This document shows positions 35,623 through 44,660 of a stretch of 64,000 nt of DNA, in pieces. The number at the start of each line of letters is the position of its first letter. The first letter of the stretch is position 1. Where the stretch lies: NCBI RefSeq assembly GCF_009827545.1, contig NZ_WTYS01000001.1:831772-895771 (forward strand), given 5' to 3'. Below the pieces are notes generated by a model, which was not told where the DNA came from, searched no databases, and was given only the letters and a program-made list of their open reading frames with translations. A program made the position numbers and the translations under genes. Source of the DNA: Pontixanthobacter gangjinensis. Its GTDB lineage: Bacteria; Pseudomonadota; Alphaproteobacteria; Sphingomonadales; Sphingomonadaceae.

Positions 35623-36045
35623 TCTCTCGTCCAACCCCGTGTGCCCGATCAAAAGCCGGATCTATCCCCCCAAGCGACGGCGCACGTGATAGCCTTGAAC
35701 GGTCGCATAGCGCCGCCAAACTCGGAAATGGTGTTCTTCCGAGCAAACTCTATCGCGTGATCGCAAGATCGCGTCAGTTTGTAAAAGCCCGGGCTGTCGA
35801 ACCCCGAGCGTTGATGTTGGTTATGAACGGCTGCGCCAAAGACTCAAGACTTCAGACTGTAAAAAATCTGAAATAATTCTGTTGACTCGGTAGGATCCGC
35901 AGAGCGCCGTTTAACAGGCTGTTTACCCTCATTTTTTGTCATGTATCCGGCGCGAATCGCGGAAATCCCTAGGATTTTCGTTTGTGAGGTCTCGTTTCGG
36001 TGGCATTCCACACCCAATCTGGGCTCGCAAATTCGGCCAACAAAA
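35623..36045. promoter_or_regulatory. Long dnaA upstream region with CtrA-like site
   Basis: No gene is supported in these bases. TTAA-CAGGCTG-TTTA at 35911-35925 is one base from the CtrA half-site pattern TTAA-N7-TTAA. An inverted repeat TTCAGA...TCTGAA lies at 35851-35872, and two overlapping GATCGC-type repeats occur near 35756-35772. I found no cluster of consensus DnaA boxes, so calling it oriC is not supported. It most likely carries the dnaA promoter and its cell-cycle control. Confidence 0.4.
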
Positions 36046-36072
36046 AAGGCTGGCACCATCGGCGCCAGCCTT
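36046..36072 (-). terminator. Rho-independent terminator of rpsT
   Basis: A 9-bp perfect stem (36046-36054 with 36064-36072) is followed on the minus strand by a run of six T residues. It lies 55 bp beyond the rpsT stop. Confidence 0.9.
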
Positions 36073-36127
36073 AAATTGTTTTGGGTCGAGCGAGTCGCCT
36101 GGCTCGAAGCCGAATCCTCGACTCAAA

Positions 36128-36388
36128 TCAGAGCGCTGCGACTCGCTTGGAGAGGCGCGACATTTTCCGTGCAGCCGTGTTCTTGTGCATTACGCCGCGT
36201 GCAACACCGCGAGCCAATTCAGGCTGGGCTGCTTTGAGTGCGTCTGCTGCAACTTCCTTATCGCCGCCTTCGATGGCCGATTCGACCTTCTTGACGAAAC
36301 CGCGGATGCGGCTCTTGCGCGCGCCATTAATTTCGGCGCGGCGATCATTGCGACGGATGCGTTTACGTGCTTGCGGCGTATTGGCCAT
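36128..36388 (-). CDS. rpsT: Ribosomal protein S20
   Basis: The 86-residue basic protein begins [17 protein letters not shown], continues with [11 protein letters not shown], and ends with [19 protein letters not shown], all S20 hallmarks. It binds 16S rRNA in the small subunit. The start is the ATG at 36388 with AAAGGAC upstream. It has its own terminator and lies between mutM and dnaA, an arrangement common in alphaproteobacteria. Confidence 0.97.
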   Translation of the reverse strand: MANTPQARKRIRRNDRRAEINGARKSRIRGFVKKVESAIEGGDKEVAADALKAAQPELARGVARGVMHKNTAARKMSRLSKRVAAL

Positions 36389-36527
36389 GTCTGTCCTTTG
36401 TCGGGCCGCCATTACACGGCCGGAATTCTTAAATTGGTTCGTTCGGAAACGGCAGTTGCCTACCGGAAAGCGCGCCCCTTACCGAGCCTCTCGCGAATCG
36501 TCAACAATTTGTCGCTGCATAACGAAC

Positions 36528-37346
36528 TTACTTCTTCTGGCATTTTGGGCAGAACCAGGTGCTGCGCCCGCCTTGCTCGATTCTTGTGATTACTCCGCCA
36601 TCCTCACGGTCACAGTGATCTCCTTCGCGTCCATATACTGCGAAGCGAGTGGCGAAATAGCCGAGCTGGCCATCGGGGCGAGCGTAGTCACGTAAGGAGG
36701 ATCCGCCATCCTCGATTGATTGAAGGAGAACCGCAACGATTTCCGGAATCAATCTCGTCAAAGCTTGCCGAGAAACATTGCCTCCAGGTTTAAGTGGGTG
36801 AATACGGGCGCGGTGCAGAGCTTCGCACACATAGATGTTGCCGAGTCCGGCGATGATTCGCTGATCAAGCAACAACAGCTTTATTGCTTGCGAGCGGCCT
36901 GCGAAGGCTTGGCGGAGATGCTCCACGGTTAAATCAGGACCGAGCGGCTCCGGCCCCAATGAAGCGATTGATGGCCATTCATTCAATGTATCCGTCGCGA
37001 CCAGATCGACCCAGCCAAACCGCCGCGGGTCGCACAGAGCGAATTGATGACCTTCCGTTTCGAGCACCAGGTGATCGTGCTTATCGGGCTCTTCCGGATC
37101 GATTCGCCAGCGTCCGCTCATTCCCAGATGGAAAATCAGCGTCGATTCGCGGTCTGTATGGATGAGGCCATATTTGGCGCGCCTACCCAGGCCCGTGACA
37201 GTTGCTCCCGTCACCATTTGCACCAATTCTGGCGGAAAAGGCTTGCGCATATTGGGCCGGTTCAGCGTTACGCTTGTGATCCGCTGACCATCAAGGAACT
37301 TTGCGAGGCCGCGGACCGTTGTTTCTACTTCTGGTAATTCAGGCAT
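36528..37346 (-). CDS. mutM: Formamidopyrimidine-DNA glycosylase
   Basis: The 272-residue enzyme excises 8-oxoguanine and nicks the abasic site. It starts MPELPEVET with the catalytic Pro1 and Glu2 after Met removal, has the LGMSGRW segment and Lys57-like residue, the helix-two-turn-helix GLGNIYVCEALHRARIHPL, and the C-terminal zinc-finger region. The finger reads HCDREDGG...FCPKCQKK: three cysteines are visible and the second Cys of the first pair is missing. It is divergent from ubiE with 55 bp between starts. Confidence 0.93.
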   Translation of the reverse strand: MPELPEVETTVRGLAKFLDGQRITSVTLNRPNMRKPFPPELVQMVTGATVTGLGRRAKYGLIHTDRESTLIFHLGMSGRWRIDPEEPDKHDHLVLETEGHQFALCDPRRFGWVDLVATDTLNEWPSIASLGPEPLGPDLTVEHLRQAFAGRSQAIKLLLLDQRIIAGLGNIYVCEALHRARIHPLKPGGNVSRQALTRLIPEIVAVLLQSIEDGGSSLRDYARPDGQLGYFATRFAVYGREGDHCDREDGGVITRIEQGGRSTWFCPKCQKK

Positions 37347-37401
37347 GGTCAGGCTCTTAACACCCTTTGCCACGCTCGCAATTGCTCCTAAGGAACCGCC
37401 C

Positions 37402-38133
37402 ATGAGCGATACAGTATCTTTCGGCTACGAAGACGTCGACGTGAACCAGAAGACCGAGCTGGTGGGCGAAGTCTTTTCCAAAGTTGCAGCCAAATATGAT
37501 TTGATGAACGACGTCATGTCGGGGGGTATGCACCGCGTTTGGAAAGACCGGTTTGTGCGCCGCGTTAAGCCGCAAAGTGACGAAACGATTTTGGATATGG
37601 CGGGCGGTACCGGCGATATTGCCTTCCGTATGTCCGAATATGGCGCCAGTGTGACAGTATCAGACATCAATCAGGAAATGCTTGATGTGGGTATCGAACG
37701 CGCGATGGAACGCGGGATCGACGGCCTCGTATGGTCCCGTCAGAATGCTGAACAGCTAAGTTTTTCCTCGCGCACCTTCGATGCCTACACAATCGCATTC
37801 GGAATCCGTAATGTAACCCATATTGATCGGGCTTTGAAAGAAGCGCACCGCGTTCTGAAATTTGGTGGGCGATTTTACTGTCTCGAGTTCTCGACTACCG
37901 AATGGCCGGGCTTCAAAGAAGTATATGATGCCTATTCGCACAAATTGATGCCACAAATGGGCAAGCTGATCGCTCAGGATGAAGAAAGCTATCGGTACCT
38001 CGCCGAATCGATTCGCCGTTTCCCGCCCATGCCGCAGTTCGAACAGATGATCCGCGACGCTGGTTTTGCAAAGACCAAGGTCGAGGCGATCTTCGGCGGC
38101 GCAGTTGCGATCCATTCCGGTTGGAAGATTTAG
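37402..38133 (+). CDS. ubiE: Ubiquinone/menaquinone biosynthesis C-methyltransferase
   Basis: The 243-residue class I SAM-dependent methyltransferase has the UbiE signature: FSKVAAKYDLMNDVMSGGMHRVWKDR, motif I LDMAGGTGDIAF, DINQEML, and AFGIRNVTHIDRAL. It methylates the ring of demethoxyubiquinol on the path to ubiquinone. The start is the ATG at 37402 behind AAGGAACC. ubiB follows after four bases, so the two form a ubiquinone operon. Confidence 0.96.
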   Translation: MSDTVSFGYEDVDVNQKTELVGEVFSKVAAKYDLMNDVMSGGMHRVWKDRFVRRVKPQSDETILDMAGGTGDIAFRMSEYGASVTVSDINQEMLDVGIERAMERGIDGLVWSRQNAEQLSFSSRTFDAYTIAFGIRNVTHIDRALKEAHRVLKFGGRFYCLEFSTTEWPGFKEVYDAYSHKLMPQMGKLIAQDEESYRYLAESIRRFPPMPQFEQMIRDAGFAKTKVEAIFGGAVAIHSGWKI

Positions 38134-38137
38134 CAGC

Positions 38138-39694
38138 GTGACACGTCCCGCAACGCATATCTGGCGGCTCTTGAAATGGGGCCGGACACTGGCCAAGCAC
38201 GGCGCATTGCGCGGTATTGAAGTCGATCCCAACACGCCGACGCCAGTTCGGCGACTAGTGCGGATTGCGAGGCTTGGAACTTTCCAACCCAAAACTCCTG
38301 ATTATGCGACTGCATTTCGCGCCATCGGTCCTGCGGCTATCAAATTGGGCCAATCGCTCGCGACGCGCCCAGATATTGTCGGGGAGGAAGCGGCTAACAA
38401 TCTGCTGTCGCTTCAAGATAATCTACCGCCAGTTGATTTTGCAGAAATTTCCGCGAGCATCGAAAGCAGCTTCGGCCAGCCGATTGATACTCTGTTTAGC
38501 CACATCGACCCAGTGCCCGTTGGCGCTGCCTCGATTGCGCAAGTCCACCGTGCGGTCACAACCGACGGCAAAGACGTTGCGATTAAAGTGCTCCGCCCTG
38601 GCATCCGCGAGAAATTTGAACGCGACCTTCAGACATACCACTGGGCGGCGGCGCATCTCGAAGCGATGGGCGGCGAAGCCGAACGATTGCGCCCGCGCAT
38701 GACCATCGCCAATTTTGAGCGCTGGACCAATCGCGAGTTGGATCTGCGCCGTGAAGCTGCATCCGCCAGCGAGCTAGCAGAGACGATGCGTGCCATTGAT
38801 GGATATGAGATTCCTTCAATCGACTGGGACCGGACAAATGGCCGGGTAATGACAGTCGAATGGGTCGATGGCGTGAAGATAAGCAAGCGCGATGAATTGG
38901 TCGCGGCAGGGCATGATTTGCCCGAGCTGGCTAACAGATTGGTTCTGGCGTTCCTAACTCAAGCGATCAGCGGTGGCTTCTTTCATGCAGATATGCATCA
39001 GGGCAATTTGTTCGTGCGTGCGGATGGCACAATCGTTGCGATTGATTTCGGGATTATGGGCCGTATTAACCGCCAAGCGCGGGCATGGCTGGCAGAAATT
39101 CTCTATGGACTGACCACTGGCAATTACAAACGCGTAGCGGAAATTCACTTCGAGGCGCAGTACGTGCCGAGCTATCACGATGTTGACGAGTTTGCGACCG
39201 CGCTGCGTGCCGTGGGCGAGCCTATGCGGGGCAAACCCGTCAGTGAATTGAGCGTTGGTCAAATGCTCGACGGGTTGTTCGCAATCACCCGTGATTTCGA
39301 CATGCAAACGCAGCCGCATTTGTTGCTGCTGCAAAAGACAATGGTCATGGTTGAAGGTATCGCGACCCAGCTTAACCCTGAAATCAACATGTGGGATACT
39401 TCGGCGCCCTATGTCCGGGCGTGGATACGTGACGAGTTGGGGCCTGAAGCTGCGATTGCCGACCGGATCAAGGAAGATACCGAGACGCTGATGCGCCTGC
39501 CGGGGTTAATTCGCAGGATCGAAGACCAATTCCCAACCAAAGGCGGTGCGCCAGAGCAGGCACCTCTGCCGCATGTGCCGTTGATGTGGGACAAGCCAGC
39601 GCATAAAACCCGGAAATGGCCGGGCTATGCTGTGGCTATCTTGGCCGGTGTAGCGGCCACTTTCGGCGCGCTGCAGGTAGGCTGGATCGGCTAG
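38138..39694 (+). CDS. ubiB: UbiB/ADCK-family protein, ubiquinone biosynthesis
   Basis: The 518-residue atypical kinase-like protein is needed for ubiquinone hydroxylation steps. It shows the KxGQ-type N-terminal segment (AIKLGQSLATRPDIVG), PVGAASIAQVHRA in place of the Gly-rich loop, VAIKVLRPG, and the catalytic-loop HADMHQGNLFV and AIDFGIMG. A C-terminal membrane helix lies at about 495-515. The start is a GTG at 38138, four bases after the ubiE stop. Its stop overlaps that of the convergent DUF4345 gene. Confidence 0.95.
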   Translation: MTRPATHIWRLLKWGRTLAKHGALRGIEVDPNTPTPVRRLVRIARLGTFQPKTPDYATAFRAIGPAAIKLGQSLATRPDIVGEEAANNLLSLQDNLPPVDFAEISASIESSFGQPIDTLFSHIDPVPVGAASIAQVHRAVTTDGKDVAIKVLRPGIREKFERDLQTYHWAAAHLEAMGGEAERLRPRMTIANFERWTNRELDLRREAASASELAETMRAIDGYEIPSIDWDRTNGRVMTVEWVDGVKISKRDELVAAGHDLPELANRLVLAFLTQAISGGFFHADMHQGNLFVRADGTIVAIDFGIMGRINRQARAWLAEILYGLTTGNYKRVAEIHFEAQYVPSYHDVDEFATALRAVGEPMRGKPVSELSVGQMLDGLFAITRDFDMQTQPHLLLLQKTMVMVEGIATQLNPEINMWDTSAPYVRAWIRDELGPEAAIADRIKEDTETLMRLPGLIRRIEDQFPTKGGAPEQAPLPHVPLMWDKPAHKTRKWPGYAVAILAGVAATFGALQVGWIG

Positions 39695-40086
39695 ATATCA
39701 GTGGGATGGTCACGGTGCGGAAGTACTCGCGATGCCACCAGCATTACGGTCACGGTTACCGCTTCAATAATCATTGGCGGTAAGAAACCCTCGACCGTCC
39801 CGTCGGCAAAAACGCTGATGATACGGCCGAGCAGGGCAATGCCAAACAATCCGGCGGGAACGAGCAGCAGGTCACCATTGCGCTTCCACGCGCCGATTAG
39901 CATGCAAATCGCCGAGACAATGAAGAATGCCGAGATGTCTGCACGGATCGCAGCAAGTCCGCTGCTATCAATCGCCGACAGTCCAAACCCCGCACCAGCG
40001 CCCGAAGGGTCGATCAGAAATCGCATTCCCATCGCAATATAAAACAATCCGCCAACGAAAATCAGTGCTGTTAATGCCAAACGCAT
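39691..40086 (-). CDS. DUF4345-type small membrane protein
   Basis: The 131-residue protein has four predicted membrane helices. FYIAMGMRFLIDPSGAGAGFGL and LAAIRADISAFFIV match the DUF4345 layout as I remember it. The function is unknown. The start is the ATG at 40086 after GGGGGACC; the frame runs 26 codons further upstream without a good ribosome site. It overlaps the ubiB stop by four bases, tail to tail. Confidence 0.65.
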   Translation of the reverse strand: MRLALTALIFVGGLFYIAMGMRFLIDPSGAGAGFGLSAIDSSGLAAIRADISAFFIVSAICMLIGAWKRNGDLLLVPAGLFGIALLGRIISVFADGTVEGFLPPMIIEAVTVTVMLVASRVLPHRDHPTDI

Positions 40087-40249
40087 GATGCAGGTCCCCC
40101 GTGTCAATCTTAAGTGATGGTTTATAGGCCGATAAGGATGATCGGCTAGATAAAAATTAACCACTGAAATGCAGGGCTGGCAGGAGGGGGGCTGCGCCGC
40201 TAGTCTGGTGCCATGATATTGAAGTCAGTACGATGATGAGGGATTTTTC

Positions 40250-41905
40250 ATGAGCGCGGACAATTCTGCCAAAGTGCTGCTGGTTATTGGCGGCGGCATC
40301 GCGGCTTATAAAAGTTGTGAGCTCGTGCGCCTGATCCGCAAGGGTGGCGCTGATGTCACTTGCGTCGTCACGAATGGCGGTCAGCAATTTGTGACCCCGA
40401 TGGCGCTTGCTGCTCTCAGCGAAAACCCCGTCTACACCACGCTGTGGGATCTTAAGAACGAAGCGGAGATGGGCCATATCCAATTGAGCCGCGAGGCTGA
40501 TCTGGTCGTCGTGTGTCCGGCAACCGCCGATCTGATGGCCAAAATGGCCGCAGGCATCGCCGATGATTTGGCAACAACCTTGATTCTCGCGACCGATAAA
40601 CCGGTGATGGCAGTCCCCGCAATGAATGTGCGGATGTGGCAGCATGAGGCAACGCAGCGCAATGCCAATTGGTTGAGGCAGGCGGGCGTTCATGTGGTCG
40701 ATCCCGACATAGGCCCGATGGCATGCGGAGAGTTCGGCCCCGGGCGCTTGCCCGAACCGGAGGCGATCTGGCTCGAAATTGCCGATTTGCTGGATCTTGA
40801 TCCCGGCGATGTCGACCCGGCAGAAATTGGTGAATTTCTTGAGGTCGCAGAACCCGAGCCGGTAGCCCGCGGCGGCGGTCTTGGTAGCCTGCTGTCCTCA
40901 CTTATTCCGCGTTCTGCGGCCAAGCGCACGCAAGACGAGCTAGAAGCACAATGGTCGGAAGAACAATCCTCAGAAGAGCCTGAGCCCGAGGAAGAAATAC
41001 CTTTCGATCCCGAAGCTGGCGGTTCCTTGCTCGCGGGCAAGGGTAGTGCTGCTGCGGCCCCTCCGACTGATCCGGAGGCGACCAATCACATGGCCGGAAA
41101 AGGCGGTGCCGAGCCTGAGCCAATTGATGGCGATGAGCAGCCAGTTTCAGTCGGAATTGGCGATGAGAATGGCAGCCAAGATGGCCATACCAATCCGCTC
41201 GATGGGCAGCCCGATTTCGAGCAGGAGCCCGAGCACCGGCCTCTTTTCGGCAGGCATGTTCTGATTACAGCGGGGCCAACTCGGGAGCCGATTGATCCGG
41301 TGCGATACATCGCCAACAGGTCGTCAGGTAAGCAAGGCTTTGCGATCGCAGCAGCAGCAGCAGCAGCCGGTGCGAGGGTGACTCTGGTGGCCGGGCCTGT
41401 GTTCCTCGAAACACCGCATGGGGTCGACCGGATAGATGTAGAATCGGCCCGCGAAATGGCTGCAGCTGTCAAAGGCAATTTGCCAGCTGACGTCGCAATC
41501 ATGGTTGCGGCTGTATCTGATTGGCGGAGCAAGGATGTATCGGGGGAGAAGATTAAAAAACGCGGCTCTGCCCCGCCTGCGCTGATGCTGACCGAAAACC
41601 CTGATATCCTTGCCACCACTGCAGCGGGAGGGAATCGCCCAAGCTTGCTGATCGGCTTTGCCGCCGAAACGCAGGATGTGGTTGAGAATGCGAAGACCAA
41701 GTTGAAGCGCAAAGGTGTCGATTGGATCGTTGCGAATGACGTTTCGGGTGACGTCATGGGCGGCGAAAATAATCGTGTGCAAATCGTTACTAAGCGCGGT
41801 GTTGAAAGCCTCCAAAACATGCCAAAAGATGATGTGGCGCGCGAATTGATTGCGCGGGTCGCGGAAGAACTTGAAACATCGGCGGAGCGCGACGACAATG
41901 ACTAA
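40250..41905 (+). CDS. coaBC: Bifunctional CoaBC (phosphopantothenoylcysteine decarboxylase/synthetase) with long acidic linker
   Basis: The protein makes 4'-phosphopantetheine from phosphopantothenate and cysteine in coenzyme A synthesis. The N-terminal CoaC flavoprotein domain (about 1-180) has [12 protein letters not shown], catalytic [19 protein letters not shown] and the Cys of [10 protein letters not shown]. The C-terminal CoaB domain (about 335-551) has [25 protein letters not shown] and AAVSDWR. Between them lie roughly 150 residues rich in Glu, Asp, Pro and Gly, so the total of 551 is well above the usual 400 or so. It overlaps dut by eight bases. Confidence 0.93.
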   Translation: MSADNSAKVLLVIGGGIAAYKSCELVRLIRKGGADVTCVVTNGGQQFVTPMALAALSENPVYTTLWDLKNEAEMGHIQLSREADLVVVCPATADLMAKMAAGIADDLATTLILATDKPVMAVPAMNVRMWQHEATQRNANWLRQAGVHVVDPDIGPMACGEFGPGRLPEPEAIWLEIADLLDLDPGDVDPAEIGEFLEVAEPEPVARGGGLGSLLSSLIPRSAAKRTQDELEAQWSEEQSSEEPEPEEEIPFDPEAGGSLLAGKGSAAAAPPTDPEATNHMAGKGGAEPEPIDGDEQPVSVGIGDENGSQDGHTNPLDGQPDFEQEPEHRPLFGRHVLITAGPTREPIDPVRYIANRSSGKQGFAIAAAAAAAGARVTLVAGPVFLETPHGVDRIDVESAREMAAAVKGNLPADVAIMVAAVSDWRSKDVSGEKIKKRGSAPPALMLTENPDILATTAAGGNRPSLLIGFAAETQDVVENAKTKLKRKGVDWIVANDVSGDVMGGENNRVQIVTKRGVESLQNMPKDDVARELIARVAEELETSAERDDND

Positions 41906-42344
41906 TACGGTTGGGGTGCAGGTAAAGCGCCTGCCCCATGGCGAAGGCCTCGATTTACCAACATATGCCACCGCGGGCGCAGCGGGTATGGACGTGCTGT
42001 CGGCAGAAGATGTCTCGCTTGAACCAGGTATGCGTCACGCGGTTGCAACAGGCCTCGCCATGGCAATTCCTGCTGGTTATGAAATACAGGTCCGGCCCCG
42101 GTCCGGGCTTGCTTACAAATTTGGTGTTACCGTGCCGAACACTCCGGGCACCATCGATTCCGATTATCGAGGCGAGTTGAAGATCCTGATGATTAATCAC
42201 GGGACCGAGGCATTCGCGATCAAACGCGGCGAACGGGTCGCACAGCTGGTACTTGGCCCCGTAACACAAGCCGCTTGGCACGAAGTAGGCGAACTTGATG
42301 AAACCGATCGCGGTGCGGGTGGTTTCGGCTCGACCGGCAGATGA
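41898..42344 (+). CDS. dut: Deoxyuridine 5'-triphosphate nucleotidohydrolase
   Basis: The 148-residue trimeric dUTPase hydrolyses dUTP to dUMP, keeping uracil out of DNA. Five motifs are visible: [29 protein letters not shown] with the catalytic Asp, [11 protein letters not shown], and the C-terminal [10 protein letters not shown] that closes on the substrate. The start is the ATG at 41898 overlapping the coaBC stop. It overlaps the following membrane-protein gene as ATGA. Confidence 0.96.
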   Translation: MTNTVGVQVKRLPHGEGLDLPTYATAGAAGMDVLSAEDVSLEPGMRHAVATGLAMAIPAGYEIQVRPRSGLAYKFGVTVPNTPGTIDSDYRGELKILMINHGTEAFAIKRGERVAQLVLGPVTQAAWHEVGELDETDRGAGGFGSTGR

Positions 42345-42691
42345 TTGAAACCATCTCCGGCTTGGGGTTTGGCGGACTGTTGATCGCAATTGTGGCGCTG
42401 GCTGTGTGGATCCTGGTGCTGGTTTGGCTGGCGCAAAGGGTGCTGCGATTTATTGGCCTGCGAAGCGGATGGGCTCCGCTTGATGGCAAGAATATGCTTG
42501 CAGCAGCTGTGCTGTTGACCGGCGCGATTCATCTGGGCAATTATTTGCTCGATGTGCTGGAAGCTTCGATGCGTGGCAGTGCAGGCGCTGTGGAACTCAG
42601 CTTCCCGGGTGCATTCCTAATCGGCTCGGTGGCGATTGGTGTCGGAATAGCGGCGATCAGATGGCACAGGCAGCAGAAGCGCGGAGAATAA
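42341..42691 (+). CDS. Unknown small membrane protein
   Basis: The 116-residue protein has three hydrophobic segments (about 7-37, 52-68, 88-106) and a basic C-terminus ([10 protein letters not shown]). I recognise no family. Its start overlaps the dut stop (ATGA), so it is probably translated with coaBC-dut. It converges with the DUF4136 gene, 38 bp away. Confidence 0.68.
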   Translation: MIETISGLGFGGLLIAIVALAVWILVLVWLAQRVLRFIGLRSGWAPLDGKNMLAAAVLLTGAIHLGNYLLDVLEASMRGSAGAVELSFPGAFLIGSVAIGVGIAAIRWHRQQKRGE

Positions 42692-42729
42692 AGCTAATTA
42701 CTTGTGGGCGTCCGCCGACCCGAGAAAAA

Positions 42730-43431
42730 TTAATCGACCCGGCGAACCTTAGTTTCTTCCGGTTTGATCGAAATTCGCAAGGTCTCGCCCGAATTCCCGG
42801 GGAAGTCGGTGAACATCGCCTCGACCAGATTGGGCACCAAATATTGCAAGCGGTTGGAAGTCGAGACAGCTTGCGCCTTACCTTCGAATAACCGGGTTCC
42901 ATTGGCCGTATTGTCGATTTTCATGTCGATACCGCTGGTATAAACCGTATAGCTGTTCACTTCAGGTCCGCCGAACCAAGGATCGTTAAATCCGAAGCCC
43001 CATGCGTTTCCATGAAAACCGCGCCTGCCGAAGCGGCCGCGATAGCGGGAGCCATAATAAGGGCGAAATGCGCCCCAACGTCCGTAAAACGGGTCAGAGA
43101 AGCCTGTCGAACGAACGCGCTCACGGCCTTTGTCGACCCCATAATCAAATCGCACGAGCAAATTGGCGTTTTCGGGATTGCCTTCGGTGTAGCCGAGCCG
43201 CTGCATTTGCGCCTCAACCAGGTCGGCATACATTGAAAATTCGAGGCCACCGGCCAGCGCAGGGTCGTCAGCGATTACAGCAAAAGTCTGGCCTTGCGGC
43301 GCAGGCAACTGGCTTTGGAAACGCGATACATCGGCGTTGAAGCCCTGCGTACAAGCACCAAGGCTGGCGAGGAGTAGGGGCACAGATGCTAATTTCATCG
43401 TGCGGCGGAATATTGATGCCTTGATCGTCAT
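42730..43431 (-). CDS. DUF4136 lipoprotein
   Basis: The 233-residue protein has a signal peptide with lipobox LGAC, so it is probably an outer-membrane or periplasmic lipoprotein. The DUF4136 domain contains LLVRFDYGVDKGRERV and the C-terminal AMFTDFPGNSGET motif, close to the one in the DUF4136 protein at 8174-8788. The middle is rich in Tyr, Arg, Gly and Phe (FRPYYGSRYRGRFGRRGFHG). The start at 43431 has AAAGGATT upstream; an internal ATG at 43398 is also possible. The function is unknown. Confidence 0.82.
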   Translation of the reverse strand: MTIKASIFRRTMKLASVPLLLASLGACTQGFNADVSRFQSQLPAPQGQTFAVIADDPALAGGLEFSMYADLVEAQMQRLGYTEGNPENANLLVRFDYGVDKGRERVRSTGFSDPFYGRWGAFRPYYGSRYRGRFGRRGFHGNAWGFGFNDPWFGGPEVNSYTVYTSGIDMKIDNTANGTRLFEGKAQAVSTSNRLQYLVPNLVEAMFTDFPGNSGETLRISIKPEETKVRRVD

Positions 43432-43629
43432 GACCAATCCTTTCGCAATCAAATTACTCTTTAAACCGGGACCCAAAAACGTAGGGAATTCTAGTAAGCT
43501 CAAGCCTTAACCCGACGCTCCATCCCATAAGATGCTGATAAATCTGTCATTGTCTTTGCTGATTGTAAAGCAAAGCCCTGAACTAGATTTGAACAGGATT
43601 GGCCAGAAGCCTCAAGTAAATCAGTGTAA

Positions 43630-44646
43630 TCAGCCGCGAACGAGGCCTAGCGCGCTATAAGTTTGATCCAATGTGTTTCGGCCAAGATCACGTGCCTTCA
43701 ACGCGCCGCGAGCCAGGATCGCATCAAGCGATTCGCGGTCGCCCTTTAATTCGCGGAATCTTGCAGAGATCGGCGCTAGGGTTTCTACCAAGACCTCGCC
43801 CAAAGCGGGTTTGAACTTGCCGAAACCCTCGCCGCCAAATTGAGCGAGGACACTATCCACGCTTTCACCGGTAACAGCGGTGTAGATCGTCACCAGATTG
43901 AGCGCCTCTGCGCGGCCTTCAAGTCCCTCTGCATCCGATGGAAGCGGTTCTGCGTCCGATTTGGCCTTCTTGACCTTCTTCATAATCGTGTCAGCATCAT
44001 CTACCAGATCGATGCGGCTCATGTCGGAAGGATCAGATTTGCTCATTTTGGCGGAGCCATCTCGCAGGCTCATGATCCGGGCAGCTTGCGGTGGGATATA
44101 TGGTTCCGGCAAGGTGAAAACAGGCGCATCATCGGCGCAGAAATCATTATTGAATTTTTGCGCAATATCGCGTGCCAGCTCCAAATGTTGTTTTTGGTCG
44201 TCACCAACCGGCACGTGAGTTGCCTGATACAGCAGCACATCAGCCGCCTGCAGGACTGGATAGGTAAACAGAGCGATGCTCGCGCCTTCGCGGTTCTTGC
44301 CCGATTTGTCTTTGAACTGGGTCATCCGGTTGAGCCAGCCCATCCGCGCCGTGCCATTGAGCAACCATTGTAATTCAGCATGGGCGGGGACCTGTGCCTG
44401 GTTGAACAAGACGGACTTATTGGGATCAATTCCGCATGCGACCAGCGCGGCAACCATTTCCAGCGTGCCTGCCCGCAACTCAGCTGGATTATGTGGCATA
44501 GAGATGGCATGCAAATCGGCGAGGAAGAATAGGCATTCGCTGCCATCTTGCATTTCATCCTGCATTCGCACCCAATTGCGGATAGCGCCAAGATAATTGC
44601 CCAGATGAAGGTTACCTGTCGGCTGAATGCCTGAAACGACTCTCAT
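43630..44646 (-). CDS. trpS: Tryptophanyl-tRNA synthetase
   Basis: The 338-residue class I synthetase charges tRNA-Trp. The HIGH-type motif is GNLHLGN in SGIQPTGNLHLGNYLG, the tryptophan pocket segment is YPVLQAADVLLY, and KMSKS is in GSAKMSKSDPSD. It follows murJ by 14 bp and is the last gene of a secB-murJ-trpS series on the minus strand. Confidence 0.97.
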   Translation of the reverse strand: MRVVSGIQPTGNLHLGNYLGAIRNWVRMQDEMQDGSECLFFLADLHAISMPHNPAELRAGTLEMVAALVACGIDPNKSVLFNQAQVPAHAELQWLLNGTARMGWLNRMTQFKDKSGKNREGASIALFTYPVLQAADVLLYQATHVPVGDDQKQHLELARDIAQKFNNDFCADDAPVFTLPEPYIPPQAARIMSLRDGSAKMSKSDPSDMSRIDLVDDADTIMKKVKKAKSDAEPLPSDAEGLEGRAEALNLVTIYTAVTGESVDSVLAQFGGEGFGKFKPALGEVLVETLAPISARFRELKGDRESLDAILARGALKARDLGRNTLDQTYSALGLVRG

Positions 44647-44660
44647 GATCTGTCCTGTAA

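Noticed and set aside
35623-36127. Possible chromosomal origin next to dnaA
   Set aside because: No cluster of consensus DnaA boxes or clear AT-rich unwinding region was found. Only isolated box-like sequences occur elsewhere, such as TGTGGATAG at 5349-5357 and CTATGCACA near 34077-34085 on the minus strand.
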